Of a stretch of 30,181 nucleotides of DNA, positions 20,518-28,555 are shown piece after piece (the stretch's first letter is position 1; each line of letters begins with the position of its first letter). Where the stretch lies: positions 1-30,181 of IMG/VR virus record IMGVR_UViG_3300022933_000015; one strand, 5' to 3'. This stretch comes from a virus. The notes beneath the pieces were generated by a model. The model was not told where the DNA came from, ran no database searches, and saw only the letters and a program-made list of their open reading frames with translations. The position numbers and the translations under genes are program-made.

Positions 20518-20684
20518 AACACAACATATTGTGTTAAACGAATTATAGACTACTAGCTCCCTTGCGTTAGTCTAAAATAAGTTAATTAACTAGACCTGGT
20601 AATGGCTTTCTTTCCTTTCTTTCTTGCCTTGCCAGGTTGTTAAATAAATAAAAATTATGGCTTTGCTAAAGCAAAGAAATTAAA
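20518..20684 (+). other. Structured non-coding stretch upstream of the small terminase gene
   Basis: Four inverted repeats are packed into 167 bases: AACACAA/TTGTGTT (20518-20524, 20529-20535), TAGACTA/TAGTCTA (20546-20552, 20568-20574), ACCTGG/CCAGGT (20594-20599, 20632-20637) around a pyrimidine tract, and CTTTGC/GCAAAG (20661-20666, 20671-20676). No long ORF is present; an eight-codon ORF (20657-20683) encloses the last stem and stops one base before the terminase ATG. Terminator, origin, packaging site or small RNA are all possible. Confidence 0.5.
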
Positions 20685-21110
20685 ATGGCAGGTAGACCAA
20701 GAAAACTTAACAGAAAATTAGAAGAACAGATCCTTGAATTAATTGCTGATGGTTTAACAATTAGGCAAGTATTTGAAAAACCAGAAATTGAGTACACCTG
20801 GAGCAGCTTTAGAAAAGAGTTAATTAATTCTGCTGAATTAATGGTTAAATATAACCAAGCTAAACAATTAGCAATTGACTTGGAGCTGAGTTCTTTAAAA
20901 GATAAAAGACTTGAGTTAGAAGCTAAAATAGAATCAGGTGAGATTGATGCTAAAGCTGGTCAGAACTTAGTTAATCTATTTAAACTAACTATTGCATCAA
21001 GCCAATGGAGTGCAGGTAAGATTGCACCTAAAAAGTTTGGTAAGGCAGCCGAAACTCTGTCAATTAAATCGGATAATTCGCAACCTTTAACTATTTCATG
21101 GAGTAAATAA
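20685..21110 (+). CDS. terS: Terminase small subunit (TerS)
   Basis: The 141-residue protein begins MAGRPRKLNRKLEEQILELIADGLTIRQVFEKPEIEYTWSSFRK, an HTH-like DNA-recognition segment. A central coiled coil follows, and the sequence FKLTIASSQWSAGKIAPKKFGKAAE at about residues 99-123 matches the conserved '(R/S)-x-W-x-(A/x)-x-K-hxPK-x-(Y/F)G' end of Sf6-type small terminases. It recognises viral DNA and regulates the large subunit. The ribosome site is weak (AAAG), which may point to coupling with the preceding micro-ORF. Confidence 0.8.
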   Translation: MAGRPRKLNRKLEEQILELIADGLTIRQVFEKPEIEYTWSSFRKELINSAELMVKYNQAKQLAIDLELSSLKDKRLELEAKIESGEIDAKAGQNLVNLFKLTIASSQWSAGKIAPKKFGKAAETLSIKSDNSQPLTISWSK

Positions 21111-21168
21111 CTAATTAATGATTAATATTTACTTTGCTAAACCTTCTAGAAGTGTTGATATTGTTAGT

Positions 21169-21190
21169 AGTGTGGTAAAAATAACACACA
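21169..21190. repeat. 22-bp dyad, copy 1
   Basis: AGTGTGGTAAAAATAACACA plus CA: outer arms GTGTG and CACAC around an A-rich centre. Copy 2 at 21223 matches at 18 of 22 positions, 54 bases apart. A half copy (AGTGTTG) lies 18 bases upstream of copy 1, at 21151. Confidence 0.5.
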
Positions 21191-21222
21191 TAAAATGTAA
21201 TTGTTATGTACAAGATTGTAAA

Positions 21223-21244
21223 AGTGTTGCAAAAATATCACACA
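21223..21244. repeat. 22-bp dyad, copy 2
   Basis: AGTGTTGCAAAAATATCACA plus CA: same orientation and layout as copy 1, with GTG and CAC arms kept and the A5 centre conserved. Offset of 54 bases is close to five helical turns, so both sites would face the same side of the DNA. Confidence 0.5.
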
Positions 21245-21342
21245 ATTATTTAAATCGGCTATAATCGTTTATTATCGGAAAATTACTATTGATAGTCATA
21301 AGTTATCGTTTTAAAAGTTGTGGTTGTAATAACTGAATTATG

Positions 21343-21359
21343 AAGAACAAATAGCGAAC
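21343..21359 (+). repeat. 17-bp motif, copy 2
   Basis: AAGAACAAATAGCGAAC, differing at two positions from the motif at 19777-19793 (minus strand). It lies 76 bases upstream of the gene at 21435, in the same distance range as copy 1 from its genes. Confidence 0.45.
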
Positions 21360-21434
21360 ATGGGGGGTTTTAAAAGTGGTATACCCATTTTTTGCGTTAC
21401 CTGTTAAAATAATATTGATACAAGGCATAAACAA

Positions 21435-21620
21435 ATGGATGATACTTTTCTAAAAACAATAATCTTCATTATGAAGGATAAAAAAACAAAGAAACCAATT
21501 GTGATTACACACTTTCAAGGTTTTGAAGATGAGGCTGAAGCTAACGACTTCTCAGAGTTCCTTAGAACACAATTCATTTTGCCAAGCGATTATCCAGATT
21601 CTAATCAAACAATTCATTAA
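21435..21620 (+). CDS. 61-residue hypothetical protein
   Basis: The product (MDDTFLKTIIFIMKDKKTKKPIVITHFQGFEDEAEANDFSEFLRTQFILP) looks like a small alpha/beta domain with a strand-helix-strand start and acidic helix. It lies between terS and the methyltransferase gene. An AAGGGGGG run follows its stop and serves the next gene. No family is recognised. Confidence 0.5.
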   Translation: MDDTFLKTIIFIMKDKKTKKPIVITHFQGFEDEAEANDFSEFLRTQFILPSDYPDSNQTIH

Positions 21621-21632
21621 GGGGGGTTTTGT

Positions 21633-22346
21633 TTGTCAGACCATAAATTAATCTTAGGTGATTGCTTAGACGAACTTCCTAAAATTTTTGATAAAAATAT
21701 TGATTTAGTCCTAACAGATCCACCTTATGGAACAACTCAATGTAAATGGGATTCTATAATTTCATTAGATTTTATTTGGAAAGAATTAAAAAGAATTACA
21801 AAAGAAAATACAGCTATTATTTTTACAGCTTCTCAACCTTTTACCACAACTTTGATTAACAGTAATATTGAAGATTTTAGGTACGATTTAGTTTGGTGTA
21901 AAAATCAAGGTACTAATTTTTATAATGCTAATAGAATGCCTTTAAGATCACATGAAGATATATTGATTTTTTATAAAAAATTACCTACATATAATCCTCA
22001 AAAAACAGATGGAAAACCTTATGAACAAAAAAGAGGAACTCCATCTGAGGTTTATAGAGGTAAAGATTTACATACAACAAAATCTGATGGTAAAAGATTT
22101 CCTTTAAGTTGGAAAATTTTTAAAAAAGATAAAGAAAAACTACACCCTACTCAAAAACCAGTAGCTTTACTTGAATATCTAATAAAAACCTATACTAATG
22201 AGAATGATACTGTATTAGATTTTACAATGGGTTCAGGTTCTACTGGTGTTGCTTGTAAAAACCTTAATAGAAACTTTATAGGTATTGAGAAAGATAATAA
22301 ATATTTTGATATTGCTAAACAAAGAATTGAGGGGGTTTTAATATAA
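21633..22346 (+). CDS. Orphan DNA N6-adenine methyltransferase (beta-type order)
   Basis: TTG at 21633 is the likely start, after GGGGGG. The 237-residue enzyme has motif IV DPPYG (29-33) near the N-terminus, a middle recognition segment, HPTQKP (171-176), and then motif I DFTMGSGSTG (196-205). The order IV-recognition-I defines the beta class, and DPPY indicates adenine N6 methylation. No restriction endonuclease gene adjoins it. It probably protects phage DNA from host restriction or marks it for packaging; the latter is suggested only by its place between the terminase genes. Confidence 0.85.
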   Translation: MSDHKLILGDCLDELPKIFDKNIDLVLTDPPYGTTQCKWDSIISLDFIWKELKRITKENTAIIFTASQPFTTTLINSNIEDFRYDLVWCKNQGTNFYNANRMPLRSHEDILIFYKKLPTYNPQKTDGKPYEQKRGTPSEVYRGKDLHTTKSDGKRFPLSWKIFKKDKEKLHPTQKPVALLEYLIKTYTNENDTVLDFTMGSGSTGVACKNLNRNFIGIEKDNKYFDIAKQRIEGVLI

Positions 22347-22347
22347 T

Positions 22348-23619
22348 ATGAAACAAATTGTAATTCCTTACGCACCAAGAGATATTCAAAATTTTTTGCA
22401 TAAAAAATGCGATAAGAACCGATTTAATGTAGTCATCGTTCACAGGAGAGGAGGCAAAACAGTTTTTGCCATAAACCACCTTATAAAAGCAGCTCTGACA
22501 TCTAATAAACCTTATCCAAGATATGCCTTTATTTCGCCTTACAGATTACAAGGTAAAAGTACCGCTTGGGATTATATGAAACAATTTTCTGCCACAATTC
22601 CAGGAGTTAAGTTTAATGAGTCAGAATTAAGGGTGGACTTTTCTATAAACAATTCAAGAATACAAATTCTAGGTGGTGAGAATAGTGCAGCTATCAGAGG
22701 TCAGTATTTTGATGGTATAGTTTGTGACGAAACACAAAACCTTTCGCCAGACCTCTTTGATACCATTTTAAGACCATGTCTATCGGACAGAAAAGGCTTC
22801 GCTATTTTTATCGGAACTCCGATGGGAAGAAACTGGTTCTACGATTTACATGAGAAAGCTAAAAGTAATAAAGATTGGTTCACCAAAGTATTTAAAGCTA
22901 GTGAAACAAAGATCATAGCTCAAGATGAATTAGATGCTGCTAAACAAACAATGTCGCCTGAAAGTTACGAACAAGAATTTGAATGCTCATTTCAAGCTGG
23001 AATAAGTGGTTCTTACTTTGGAAGTATAATTGAGGAGTTAGAGGAGTCTGGCAATGTTAAGAACTTTGATATAGATGATAGTTTAGATGTTGAAACATGG
23101 TGGGATCTAGGAATGAACGATAGTACAGTAATCACCTTTGCTCAACGAAGGACAAATGGCGAAATTAGAATTATTGATTGCTACGAAAATTCTGGTGAGG
23201 GATTAGAGCATTACATAAATGTCATAGATAGCAAACCTTATAACTATTCAAAGCACATAGCTCCACATGATATTAGAGTTAGAGAGATAGGTACAAATAA
23301 ATCAAGATGGGAAACCGCTAAAGAACTAGGGTTAGAATTTGACATAGCACCCAAACTTAGTGTAGAAGATGGTATTGAGCAAGTAAGACGAATGTTACCA
23401 AAGTGTTTTTTTCATAAAAACAATTGCAATAAGCTAGTAGAAGCATTAAAATCATATTGTAAACGGTGGGATGAAAAAAATAATTGTTTTAGGAATAAAC
23501 CCCTACACAATTGGGCATCACACTTTTGCGATTCGGTAAGGTATGGTGCTGTTACAGAACCACTAGAAACAACGGATTGGGATAAGCCAATAGAAGTAGA
23601 TACAAATTATATAGTTTAA
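22348..23619 (+). CDS. terL: Terminase large subunit (TerL)
   Basis: The 423-residue protein has a Walker A-type segment VIVHRRGGKT (about 29-38) and Walker B GIVCDE (Asp127, Glu128). A coupling segment IGTPMGRNWFYDLH follows. The RNase H-like nuclease domain begins WWDLGMNDSTVITF (Asp253, Asp258), with APHDIR (Asp308) and HNWASHFCDSVRYG (Asp395) as further metal ligands. Length and motif order match phage large terminases of the P22/Sf6 kind. It cuts and translocates DNA into the prohead with TerS and the portal. Confidence 0.9.
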   Translation: MKQIVIPYAPRDIQNFLHKKCDKNRFNVVIVHRRGGKTVFAINHLIKAALTSNKPYPRYAFISPYRLQGKSTAWDYMKQFSATIPGVKFNESELRVDFSINNSRIQILGGENSAAIRGQYFDGIVCDETQNLSPDLFDTILRPCLSDRKGFAIFIGTPMGRNWFYDLHEKAKSNKDWFTKVFKASETKIIAQDELDAAKQTMSPESYEQEFECSFQAGISGSYFGSIIEELEESGNVKNFDIDDSLDVETWWDLGMNDSTVITFAQRRTNGEIRIIDCYENSGEGLEHYINVIDSKPYNYSKHIAPHDIRVREIGTNKSRWETAKELGLEFDIAPKLSVEDGIEQVRRMLPKCFFHKNNCNKLVEALKSYCKRWDEKNNCFRNKPLHNWASHFCDSVRYGAVTEPLETTDWDKPIEVDTNYIV

Positions 23620-23620
23620 T

Positions 23621-25852
23621 ATGGCAAAAAAAAATAAAGAAATACCAAATATAGAATTACAAAGTTTATTATCAAATCAAATACAAAATGCTTTAGGTTA
23701 TTTAGGTGGTCAGTTATCAGACTCCAGAACTAAATCGTTAGAATATTATTTAGGTGATAAACTAGGAACAGAAATAGATGGTCGTAGTCAGGTAGTATCA
23801 ACCGATGTTGCAGATACGATTGAAAGTTTGTTACCAAATTTATTAAGAGTTTTTACAGCATCAGATAAAGTTGTTCATTGTGAACCAATGACAGCTGAAG
23901 ATGTTCCAATGGCAGCACAAGCGACAGCTTATTTAAATCATGTTTTCTATAAAGAGAATGATGGCTTTCAATTATTATATAATTTTTTCAAAGATGCTTT
24001 GATTGAGAAAAATGGTTTCTTAAAAATTTATTGGGATGATTCTGAAAAAGTAGATTACGAAACTTATGAAAATTTATCCATAGTTGAGAAAGAGGCTTTG
24101 CAAGATACTAAGGATGAAATAGAAACTGTTGAAGAAGAAGTATTTGAAGATGAGTCTGCCAAAGAAAAGTTTGAAGAAGTTTTAAAACAATACGAAATGC
24201 AAGGGGTGGATATATCCCAAGTTCAAGTTCCTGATTTTAATTTATATAATTGTAAAATTAAAAGAATTAAAAAAACAGGTAGAGTAAAAATAGAAAGTAT
24301 TCCACCAGAAGAATTTTTAATTGATAGAAGTGCTAAAACAATTGAGGATGCCGATTTTGTTTCTCATAAAGTTTTAATGACAAGATCAGATTTAGTTGCA
24401 ATGGGTTATCCTCAAGATGAGATTGACGAACTACCAAAATCAGATTTAGATATTTACAACGATGAGCAGAATGTAAGATTAACCGATGTGGATGATTATA
24501 ATATTTCATCTGCAACAGATACATCAACAGAAAAAGTTTTAGTATATGAGTCTTATGTAAAATATGATTACGATGAAGATGGTATAGCTGAACTTAGAAA
24601 AATAGTTTCAGCTGGTTCAGATGGTAATCACATATTATCCAATATGCCTTGCGATAGTGTTCCCTTTGTAACGATCACTCCTATTCCGATGCCTCATAGA
24701 TTTTATGGAAGATCAATTGCAGAATTAGTAGAAGATGTTCAGTTAATGAAATCTACTGTGATGCGACAGTTGTTAGACAATATGTATCTAACAAATAATA
24801 ATAGAGTTGCAGTAATGGATGGTATGGTAAATATGGATGATTTACTGACGACTAGACCTGGTGGAATTGTTAGAACTAAACAACCACCGAACCAAGTGAT
24901 GCAACCATTACAAGCTCAACCAATTTCACAACAAGCCTTTCCATTATTATCTTATTTAGATTCAGTTAGAGAAGGTAGAACTGGTGTTTCAAAAGAAGCT
25001 CAAGGTTTAAGTCCTGATACATTAAATGCTAAAACAGCAACTGGTGTAAATGCTTTGATGCAACAAACTCAAATGAGATCAGAATTAATTGCTAGAGTGT
25101 TTGCAGAAACTGGAGTTAAAGATTTATTTAAAAAAATATTTGAACTAATGGTTAAATATCAGGATAAAGAAAAAATTATTATGATGAGTAATCAATATGT
25201 TCCAGTAAGACCTACTGAATGGAAAGATAGATTTAATATTTCAATTGTTGTTGGTCTTGGAACTGGTTCTAAAGAACAACAAACAATTATGCTAAACAGT
25301 ATTTTAGAAAGACAACTACAAGCATTTCAATTACAGGGTGGAAAAGAGATGCCTATGGTTAATCTTAAAAATATGTATAACACTTTGACTAAGATGGTAG
25401 AGAATGCAGGTCTTAAAAATGTAGAAACTTACTTTGTAGATCCTGATGTTGGTAAACAAATGATGCCACCACCTCAACCACCACCACTAACTCCTATTGA
25501 GAAGATAGAATTTACTAGAATAGATGCTGAGAATAAGCGAAAACTTGCAGACCTAGAATTACAAGCTCAAGAATTACAGCAAAAAACTCAAGAAATGCAA
25601 TTGGACTTTGAAGCTAAGATAAAAGAAATGGCTTTAAAATATAATACACAACTTGATACTGCAAAAATTAAAGCAGATGCAGATTTAGATAAGATGATGG
25701 TCGCTGGAGATAACAAAATACTTGAACAGGCGGCAAAATCTACTAATATGTTTGGCGAACAACTACAAGGAATAAATGAAAGCGAAAGACCAGGTGGACA
25801 GGGCGGTGGAGATCAGCCGATCCAACGAAGCCAAGCAGATATTAGAGAGTAA
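23621..25852 (+). CDS. Portal protein (P22-like size class)
   Basis: The 743-residue protein starts one base after the TerL stop. It shows the portal pattern: LLSNQIQNALGYLGGQLSDSRTKSLEYYLGDKLG, VSTDVADTIESLLPNLLRVF, IKRIKKTGRVKIESIPPEEFLIDRSAKTIEDADFVSH, and MPHRFYGRSIAELVEDVQLMKSTVMRQLLDNMYL. A long coiled coil and acidic/Gln-rich tail occupy about residues 610-743. The P22 portal is of similar length (about 725 residues) and also ends in a long helical barrel. It forms the dodecameric DNA entry vertex. Confidence 0.85.
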   Translation: MAKKNKEIPNIELQSLLSNQIQNALGYLGGQLSDSRTKSLEYYLGDKLGTEIDGRSQVVSTDVADTIESLLPNLLRVFTASDKVVHCEPMTAEDVPMAAQATAYLNHVFYKENDGFQLLYNFFKDALIEKNGFLKIYWDDSEKVDYETYENLSIVEKEALQDTKDEIETVEEEVFEDESAKEKFEEVLKQYEMQGVDISQVQVPDFNLYNCKIKRIKKTGRVKIESIPPEEFLIDRSAKTIEDADFVSHKVLMTRSDLVAMGYPQDEIDELPKSDLDIYNDEQNVRLTDVDDYNISSATDTSTEKVLVYESYVKYDYDEDGIAELRKIVSAGSDGNHILSNMPCDSVPFVTITPIPMPHRFYGRSIAELVEDVQLMKSTVMRQLLDNMYLTNNNRVAVMDGMVNMDDLLTTRPGGIVRTKQPPNQVMQPLQAQPISQQAFPLLSYLDSVREGRTGVSKEAQGLSPDTLNAKTATGVNALMQQTQMRSELIARVFAETGVKDLFKKIFELMVKYQDKEKIIMMSNQYVPVRPTEWKDRFNISIVVGLGTGSKEQQTIMLNSILERQLQAFQLQGGKEMPMVNLKNMYNTLTKMVENAGLKNVETYFVDPDVGKQMMPPPQPPPLTPIEKIEFTRIDAENKRKLADLELQAQELQQKTQEMQLDFEAKIKEMALKYNTQLDTAKIKADADLDKMMVAGDNKILEQAAKSTNMFGEQLQGINESERPGGQGGGDQPIQRSQADIRE

Positions 25853-26072
25853 ACTTTTTCAAGAGAGTATGGAAACTCTTAAAAAAATTTATTCTGAGGC
25901 ACTTCTTGAAAAAACAGGTGCTAAAGAGAGTGATACCAGAGAAAAACTTTGGATTGCTTACAATGTTGTTGGAAAAGTAGAGCAACATCTACAAACTGTT
26001 ATTGAAACAGGAAAACTTGCAGCTAAACAGTTGGAAGATTTTAGAAAACAACAAGATAATACAAAATTTTAA
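25776..26072 (+). CDS. Small helical head protein overlapping the portal gene
   Basis: AAGGAATAA precedes the ATG at 25776, so this gene shares 77 bases with the portal gene in another frame. The 98-residue product has NEAKQILESKLFQESMETLKKIYSEALLEKTG, TREKLWIAYNVVGKVEQHLQTVIETGKLAAKQLED. Proteins with the pattern 'A-x-x-(L/I)L-x-x-x-hF-x-(E/D)-x-h ... (R/x)EKLW-x-h-x-x-h-x-x-V-x-x-hL-x-x-hh-x-(T/D)GK' commonly follow portal genes in such phages; the role is unknown. Confidence 0.65.
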   Translation: MKAKDQVDRAVEISRSNEAKQILESKLFQESMETLKKIYSEALLEKTGAKESDTREKLWIAYNVVGKVEQHLQTVIETGKLAAKQLEDFRKQQDNTKF

Positions 26073-26126
26073 CCATCAAGGTTAAAATAAGCCAAGTCTA
26101 ACGACAGCTTAACAATGGAGGACTTA

Positions 26127-27119
26127 ATGTCTGAAACAAACCCCTTACTGAACAATGCTTCAGTACAAGGTGCAGCAAAATCTATTGAAGATTTAATGGA
26201 CACAAAAGGTGTTATCAAAAAATCTCAAGAAGAAGCAGCACCAGTTGAACCAAAAGAAGAAGTTGAAGCGAAAGTGGAAACTGAAACAGAAGAACAACAA
26301 CAACCTGTTGCTCAACCAGAGGAAACAATGGAAGTAGCAGAAGAAGAACAAGCATCACAAGATGAAAATGCGATTGAAGAACAAACAACCGATCTACACC
26401 AGGTTACTGTTAATGGTGAAAAGATTGATGTTGACCTTGAAGAATTAAAAGCAGGTTATCAAAAAGATGCTGACTACAGACGAAAAACTGAGGAGATAGC
26501 AATTGAAAAAAGAGAGCTAAAATCTGAAGAAGATCGTCTTAAAAATCAGTATTCAACTAAGATGGATGATTTAAATTCATTAGTAGTTACTTTAAATGCT
26601 GAGATTAACAACGATATGAATTCTAAGGAGCTTGATGCTCTTTGGGATGAAGATCCAACTGAAGCTGCTAGAGTTGATCGTAAGATTACAAAACGAAAAC
26701 AATCAATTCAACAAGCACAGCAAAAACTGAGAGAACATCAAGAAGCTCAGTTTCAGGAAATATTAAAAAATGAACAAAAAAAACTTCATTTAAAACATCC
26801 TGAAATTGCTGATCCTATTAAGGGTGCAACAGTTAAATCAAATATCATGGGTTATTTAAATTCTAAAGGTTTCACAAATGATGATGTTTCTAGAATTTAT
26901 GATTCAAGATATTTTGATGTGATTATGGATGGTATGAAAGCTAAATCGACTAAACCCAATTTAGTAAGTAAAAAAGTTAAGCCAACTAATGTTGTTAGGT
27001 CAGGTGTTAAAACTACTAAGGAAGATATAAATAGTCAGTCTAGGTTGAAGAAGATTAATGCGTTGAAGAAAAGCGGAAGCACAAAAGATGCAACCGATTT
27101 ACTGATGCGTTATCTATAA
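26127..27119 (+). CDS. Capsid scaffolding protein
   Basis: The ATG at 26127 has GGAGG (26117-26121) at ideal spacing; an in-frame ATG at 26115 overlaps that site and is less likely. The 330-residue protein has a Glu/Gln-rich disordered N-terminus and then QVTVNGEKIDVDLEELKAGYQKDADYRRKTEEIAIEKREL, a pattern typical of phage scaffolds. Long coiled coil and a Lys-rich C-terminus follow, which would contact the capsid protein. It lies directly before the major capsid gene. Confidence 0.8.
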   Translation: MSETNPLLNNASVQGAAKSIEDLMDTKGVIKKSQEEAAPVEPKEEVEAKVETETEEQQQPVAQPEETMEVAEEEQASQDENAIEEQTTDLHQVTVNGEKIDVDLEELKAGYQKDADYRRKTEEIAIEKRELKSEEDRLKNQYSTKMDDLNSLVVTLNAEINNDMNSKELDALWDEDPTEAARVDRKITKRKQSIQQAQQKLREHQEAQFQEILKNEQKKLHLKHPEIADPIKGATVKSNIMGYLNSKGFTNDDVSRIYDSRYFDVIMDGMKAKSTKPNLVSKKVKPTNVVRSGVKTTKEDINSQSRLKKINALKKSGSTKDATDLLMRYL

Positions 27120-27142
27120 ACATAACCTAACGGAGAAAACAA

Positions 27143-28093
27143 ATGGCTAAATACCAAACATATACAACAATAGGTATAAGAGAAGATCTAGCGGACATAA
27201 TTTATTCAATTAGTCCAACAGAAACACCTTTTATGTCTGGATGTGCAAAAACAAAAGCAACAAATACACTACACCAATGGCAAACAGATGCATTAGCTGA
27301 CGTTGCTGCAAATGCTGCGGTTGAAGGTGCTGACATTTCTTATGGAACTATGTCGCCAACTGTACTTGAAACTAACTACACTCAAATTTCTACTAAAGGA
27401 ATTCAAGTTACTGCAACTAACGAAGCTGTAACTTCTGCTGGAAGAAATAATGAGATGGCTTACCAAGTAGCTAAAGCTGCAAAAGAATTAAAAAGAGATA
27501 TGGAAACTGCTCTTTTATCTAATGTCGCTAAAACTGCTGGTAATGCAACAACTGCAAGAAAACTTGGTGGATGTCCAACTTGGTACGAAACTAATGTTGA
27601 TGCAGGTACTAGTGGTTCTGGTGCTGGTAATGGTGCTATAAGAACAGATGGAACTCAAAGAGCTTTTACTGAAGATCAGTTAAAAGGTATTTTAGTTAGC
27701 TGTTACAATGAAGGCGGAAACCCTAACATGATTATGGTAAATGCTTTCAATAAACAGAAACTATCTGGCTTTACAGGCGGTTCTACTAGATTTGATGCTG
27801 CAGAAGATAGAAGATTAATTACTTCTATTGATGTGTACGAATCTGACTTTGGAACTATGCAAGTATCACCAAACAGATTTATCAGAGGTGCTAATGGTAC
27901 TGCTGCTAAAATCGGACAAGATGCTCACATTCTAGATATGGAATACTGGGCAGTTTCTTTCCTTAGAGATTTTGCTCTACAAACACCTGCACAAACTGCA
28001 GATGCTGACCAAAGATTTATGGTTGCTGAGTACACTCTTGAGTCAAGAAATGAAAAAGCAAGTGGTTTAATCACAGATTTAACTACTTCATAA
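27143..28093 (+). CDS. Major capsid protein (SU10/DUF5309-like)
   Basis: The 316-residue protein starts MAKYQTYTTIGIREDLADIIYSISPTETPFMSGCAKTKATNTLHQWQTDAL. It contains the stretches ISTKGIQVTATNEAVTSAGRNNEMAYQVAKAAKELKRDMETALLSN, GNPNMIMVNAFNKQKLSGF and MEYWAVSFLRDFALQ near the end. The pattern 'P-x-(E/D)TPF...(G/T)...(N/H)(T/x)(L/x)-x-x-W-x-x-D-x-L' and 'K-x-h-x-V-(S/T)-x-(T/S)' matches the HK97-fold family known as DUF5309 or SU10 major capsid protein. CGGAGAAAA is the ribosome site. Confidence 0.88.
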   Translation: MAKYQTYTTIGIREDLADIIYSISPTETPFMSGCAKTKATNTLHQWQTDALADVAANAAVEGADISYGTMSPTVLETNYTQISTKGIQVTATNEAVTSAGRNNEMAYQVAKAAKELKRDMETALLSNVAKTAGNATTARKLGGCPTWYETNVDAGTSGSGAGNGAIRTDGTQRAFTEDQLKGILVSCYNEGGNPNMIMVNAFNKQKLSGFTGGSTRFDAAEDRRLITSIDVYESDFGTMQVSPNRFIRGANGTAAKIGQDAHILDMEYWAVSFLRDFALQTPAQTADADQRFMVAEYTLESRNEKASGLITDLTTS

Positions 28094-28103
28094 TAAATAT
28101 AAA

Positions 28104-28129
28104 ATGGTGGGGGAATTATCCCCCATCAT
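28104..28129 (+). terminator. Strong hairpin after the major capsid gene
   Basis: ATGGTGGGGGA (28104-28114), loop ATTA, TCCCCCATCAT (28119-28129): an 11-pair stem with one G-U, followed by TCAATTAACAATTTTG. It probably gives partial termination or 3' protection that raises the amount of capsid message over downstream genes. Confidence 0.65.
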
Positions 28130-28197
28130 TCAATTAACAATTTTGTTTGGTCTTTGAAGTCAATGACGGAACGAAGCAAATAAATAGGATAAAAAAA

Positions 28198-28545
28198 ATG
28201 AGAACATTAAACGATTACTTTATAACAGCTGAAATTGAAGACGTATCAACAACTTCATCAACCTTTGTTGCTATCCCTGATAATGGAAAAGTGGTTAAAA
28301 TTTTAACTGCTTTACAAGGTGCTATTACAGGTGCTAATGCAGCAATCACTTTTGAAATAGGTGGAACTGCTATGACTAACTCAGCGATTACAGTTGCATA
28401 CTCAGGTTCTGCTGCTGGTGATGTAGATACATCTAAGCCAAGTGCTGCTAATAATGTTTTAGAAGGTGGAACTATCGAAATAATTACAGATGGTGGATCA
28501 ACTGGAACTGCAAAACTTCTTGTTACTTTTGTTATAAGAAGATAA
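28198..28545 (+). CDS. Head decoration-like virion protein
   Basis: The ATG at 28198 has ATAGGATAAA upstream; an open frame extends to 28147 but starts only with TTG and no ribosome site. The 115-residue protein is beta-rich (MRTLNDYFITAEIEDVSTTSSTFVAIPDNGKVVKILTALQGAI, GGTIEIITDGGSTGTAKLLVTFVIRR), without Cys or TM. Gene order (capsid, then a small beta protein behind a hairpin) and composition fit a decoration or head-stabilising protein. Two flanking hairpins suggest that it is made in large amount. Confidence 0.65.
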   Translation: MRTLNDYFITAEIEDVSTTSSTFVAIPDNGKVVKILTALQGAITGANAAITFEIGGTAMTNSAITVAYSGSAAGDVDTSKPSAANNVLEGGTIEIITDGGSTGTAKLLVTFVIRR

Positions 28546-28555
28546 TATTAATTAT

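Larger units (their letters stand above)
21111..21434 (+). other. 324-bp mostly non-coding region between terS and the next gene
   Basis: Contains two 22-bp dyads (21169-21190 and 21223-21244), repeated AATCG/ATCGG words near 21252-21280, an ACTAT/ATAGT dyad near 21287-21298, copy 2 of the 17-bp motif (21343-21359), a G6 run near 21362, and the palindrome GGTATACC. A 48-codon ORF (21118-21264, MINIYFAKPSRSVDIV...) crosses the dyads but lacks a placed ribosome site and is not convincing. Likely regulatory, or the DNA-packaging start site. Confidence 0.5.

Noticed and set aside
21118-21264. 48-codon ORF in the gap after terS
   Set aside because: The nearest GGAG is about 15 bases away and the ORF runs through both dyads; treated as non-coding.
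22190-22378. Minus-strand ORF of 62 codons across the methyltransferase/TerL junction
   Set aside because: Antisense to the end of the methyltransferase gene, including its motif I coding region, and to the start of terL.
24333-24527. Minus-strand ORF of 64 codons in the portal gene
   Set aside because: Antisense shadow; His/Leu-rich with no ribosome site.
28147-28197. Upstream TTG start for the decoration-like gene
   Set aside because: No ribosome site, whereas ATG 28198 has AGGA at good spacing and a typical start of the family.
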